From: VRUE01 sp036266075
Lineage (GTDB): Bacteria > Actinomycetota > Thermoleophilia > Solirubrobacterales > 70-9
DNA length: 64,000 nucleotides
Direction: 5' to 3'
NCBI GenBank assembly: GCA_036266075.1
Contig: DATANV010000027.1
Span: 26,564 to 90,563, forward strand
Shown here: positions 63,476 to 64,000 of the stretch, piece by piece
Position numbering within the stretch: the first letter of the stretch is position 1
Layout: every line of letters starts with the position of its first letter
Translations under genes and position numbers: made by a program
Notes under the pieces: model-generated
Seen by the model: only the letters and a program-made list of their open reading frames with translations
The model's database searches: none
What the model was told of the DNA's origin: nothing

Positions 63476-64000
63476 ATGCCCGACTCCCTCGACGCGCTCC
63501 TCGCGTTCCTCCTCGCCGGGATTCTGGCGCTGCTGTTGGTGCCGCTCACCGACCGCTTGGCGCGGCGCGTCGGCGCCATCGACTTCCCCGGCGAGCGCTC
63601 GCTGCACGAAGCTCCGACTCCACGGCTCGGCGGCCTGGCGATCCTCGCCGCGGTGCTCGTGGCGGGTCTGATCTGGCTGCCCTGGGAAGCGGAGACGCGG
63701 GCGATCCTCGTCGGCGCGGTGCTGATCGCGGCGGTCGGCTTCCTCGACGACGTCTACGAGTTGGGGGCGGGCTGGAAGCTGCTCGGCCAGACGGTTGCGG
63801 TGATCGTGCCGGTCTCGGCCGGGGTCACGGTGGAAAGCTTCACCTTCCCCTTCCTCGGCGCCCTGGACCCAGGCTCGGTGCAGCTCGTCGATCTGCCCGC
63901 CGGGGGCGCGGTCGACCTCGGCGATCTCGGCACGGTGATCGGCATCGTTGCGGCGATCAACGCGATCAACCTGATCGACGGCGTCGACGGGCTCGCCGCC
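63476..64000 (+). CDS. WecA/MraY-type polyprenyl-phosphate sugar-1-phosphate transferase, cut by window end
   Basis: ATG 63476 opens a frame that runs to the window end (175 codons shown). The product is very hydrophobic; ERSLHEAPTPRLGGLAIL, GFLDDVYELGAGWKLLGQ (Mg-binding Asp-Asp) and AINLIDGVDGLAA are the conserved cytoplasmic loops of WecA/TagO/MraY. The C-terminal half is missing. It starts 11 bases after asnB. With the sugar transferase at 60841 it indicates envelope polymer synthesis. Confidence 0.92.
   Translation, partial: MPDSLDALLAFLLAGILALLLVPLTDRLARRVGAIDFPGERSLHEAPTPRLGGLAILAAVLVAGLIWLPWEAETRAILVGAVLIAAVGFLDDVYELGAGWKLLGQTVAVIVPVSAGVTVESFTFPFLGALDPGSVQLVDLPAGGAVDLGDLGTVIGIVAAINAINLIDGVDGLAA

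Overview
The window looks like a chromosomal segment of a high-GC actinobacterium, most likely from class Thermoleophilia (Solirubrobacterales-like). This is inferred from the coding style (strong G/C third positions, frequent GTG/TTG starts), a type IV pilus gene set under a cyclic-di-GMP riboswitch, and the block rpmE - DUF1385 - prfA - prmC - threonylcarbamoyl-AMP synthase - glyA. I see no rRNA, tRNA, insertion sequence, prophage or CRISPR array. Coding density is about 93 percent.

Layout. (1) 0-11.1 kb: a polytopic membrane protein, then a c-di-GMP-I riboswitch in front of a type IV pilin, a secreted repeat protein, two pilin-like proteins, prepilin peptidase, and pilM-pilN-pilO plus a partner. 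(2) 11.2-21.5 kb: an HxlR regulator, a large unknown protein, two ArsA-type ATPases facing a ParA-ftsZ pair, a gamma-glutamyltransferase-family enzyme, a class III nucleotide cyclase and a ZIP transporter. (3) 21.6-28.7 kb: a decayed AbiEi/DUF559-type gene, a methyltransferase, then a methyltransferase - GH57 - GT4 block with the same order as mycobacterial Rv3030-Rv3031-Rv3032 (methylglucose lipopolysaccharide synthesis), an XRE regulator with vapBC, and a hexapeptide acyltransferase. (4) 28.7-45.1 kb: acyl-CoA metabolism: MeaB GTPase, acyl-CoA dehydrogenase, aldehyde dehydrogenase, thioesterase, thiolase, a two-subunit B12 mutase whose active site reads as isobutyryl-CoA mutase, EtfB/EtfA and ETF-quinone oxidoreductase; an XRE/nucleotidyltransferase pair and leucyl aminopeptidase are interleaved. 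(5) 45.2-53.6 kb: DMT-type transporter, an aminotransferase - epimerase/glycosyltransferase fusion - polysaccharide deacetylase operon, alpha/beta hydrolase facing TetR, and a membrane GGDEF diguanylate cyclase. (6) 53.7-64 kb: the translation block, then envelope glycan genes (DUF354, sugar-phosphate transferase, asnB, and a WecA/MraY-type transferase cut by the window end).

How parts connect. The GGDEF protein at 52-53.6 kb could supply the c-di-GMP that the riboswitch at 1.45 kb reads to control the pilin. Electrons from acyl-CoA dehydrogenases would go through EtfBA to the ETF-quinone oxidoreductase. The etf and thiolase upstream regions share a TGAC-N6-GTCA dyad, suggesting one TetR-type regulator for fatty/branched acyl-CoA use.

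The most unusual property is a dense set of two-level intergenic palindromes at operon borders. Family A (arm GGGACGTGCCGGTGATT) occurs five times; families B and C twice each; further single long hairpins occur at 24.1, 45.1, 54.9 and 59.7 kb. Some of them overlap stop or start codons. All calls come from reading the sequence; no database search or folding program was run.
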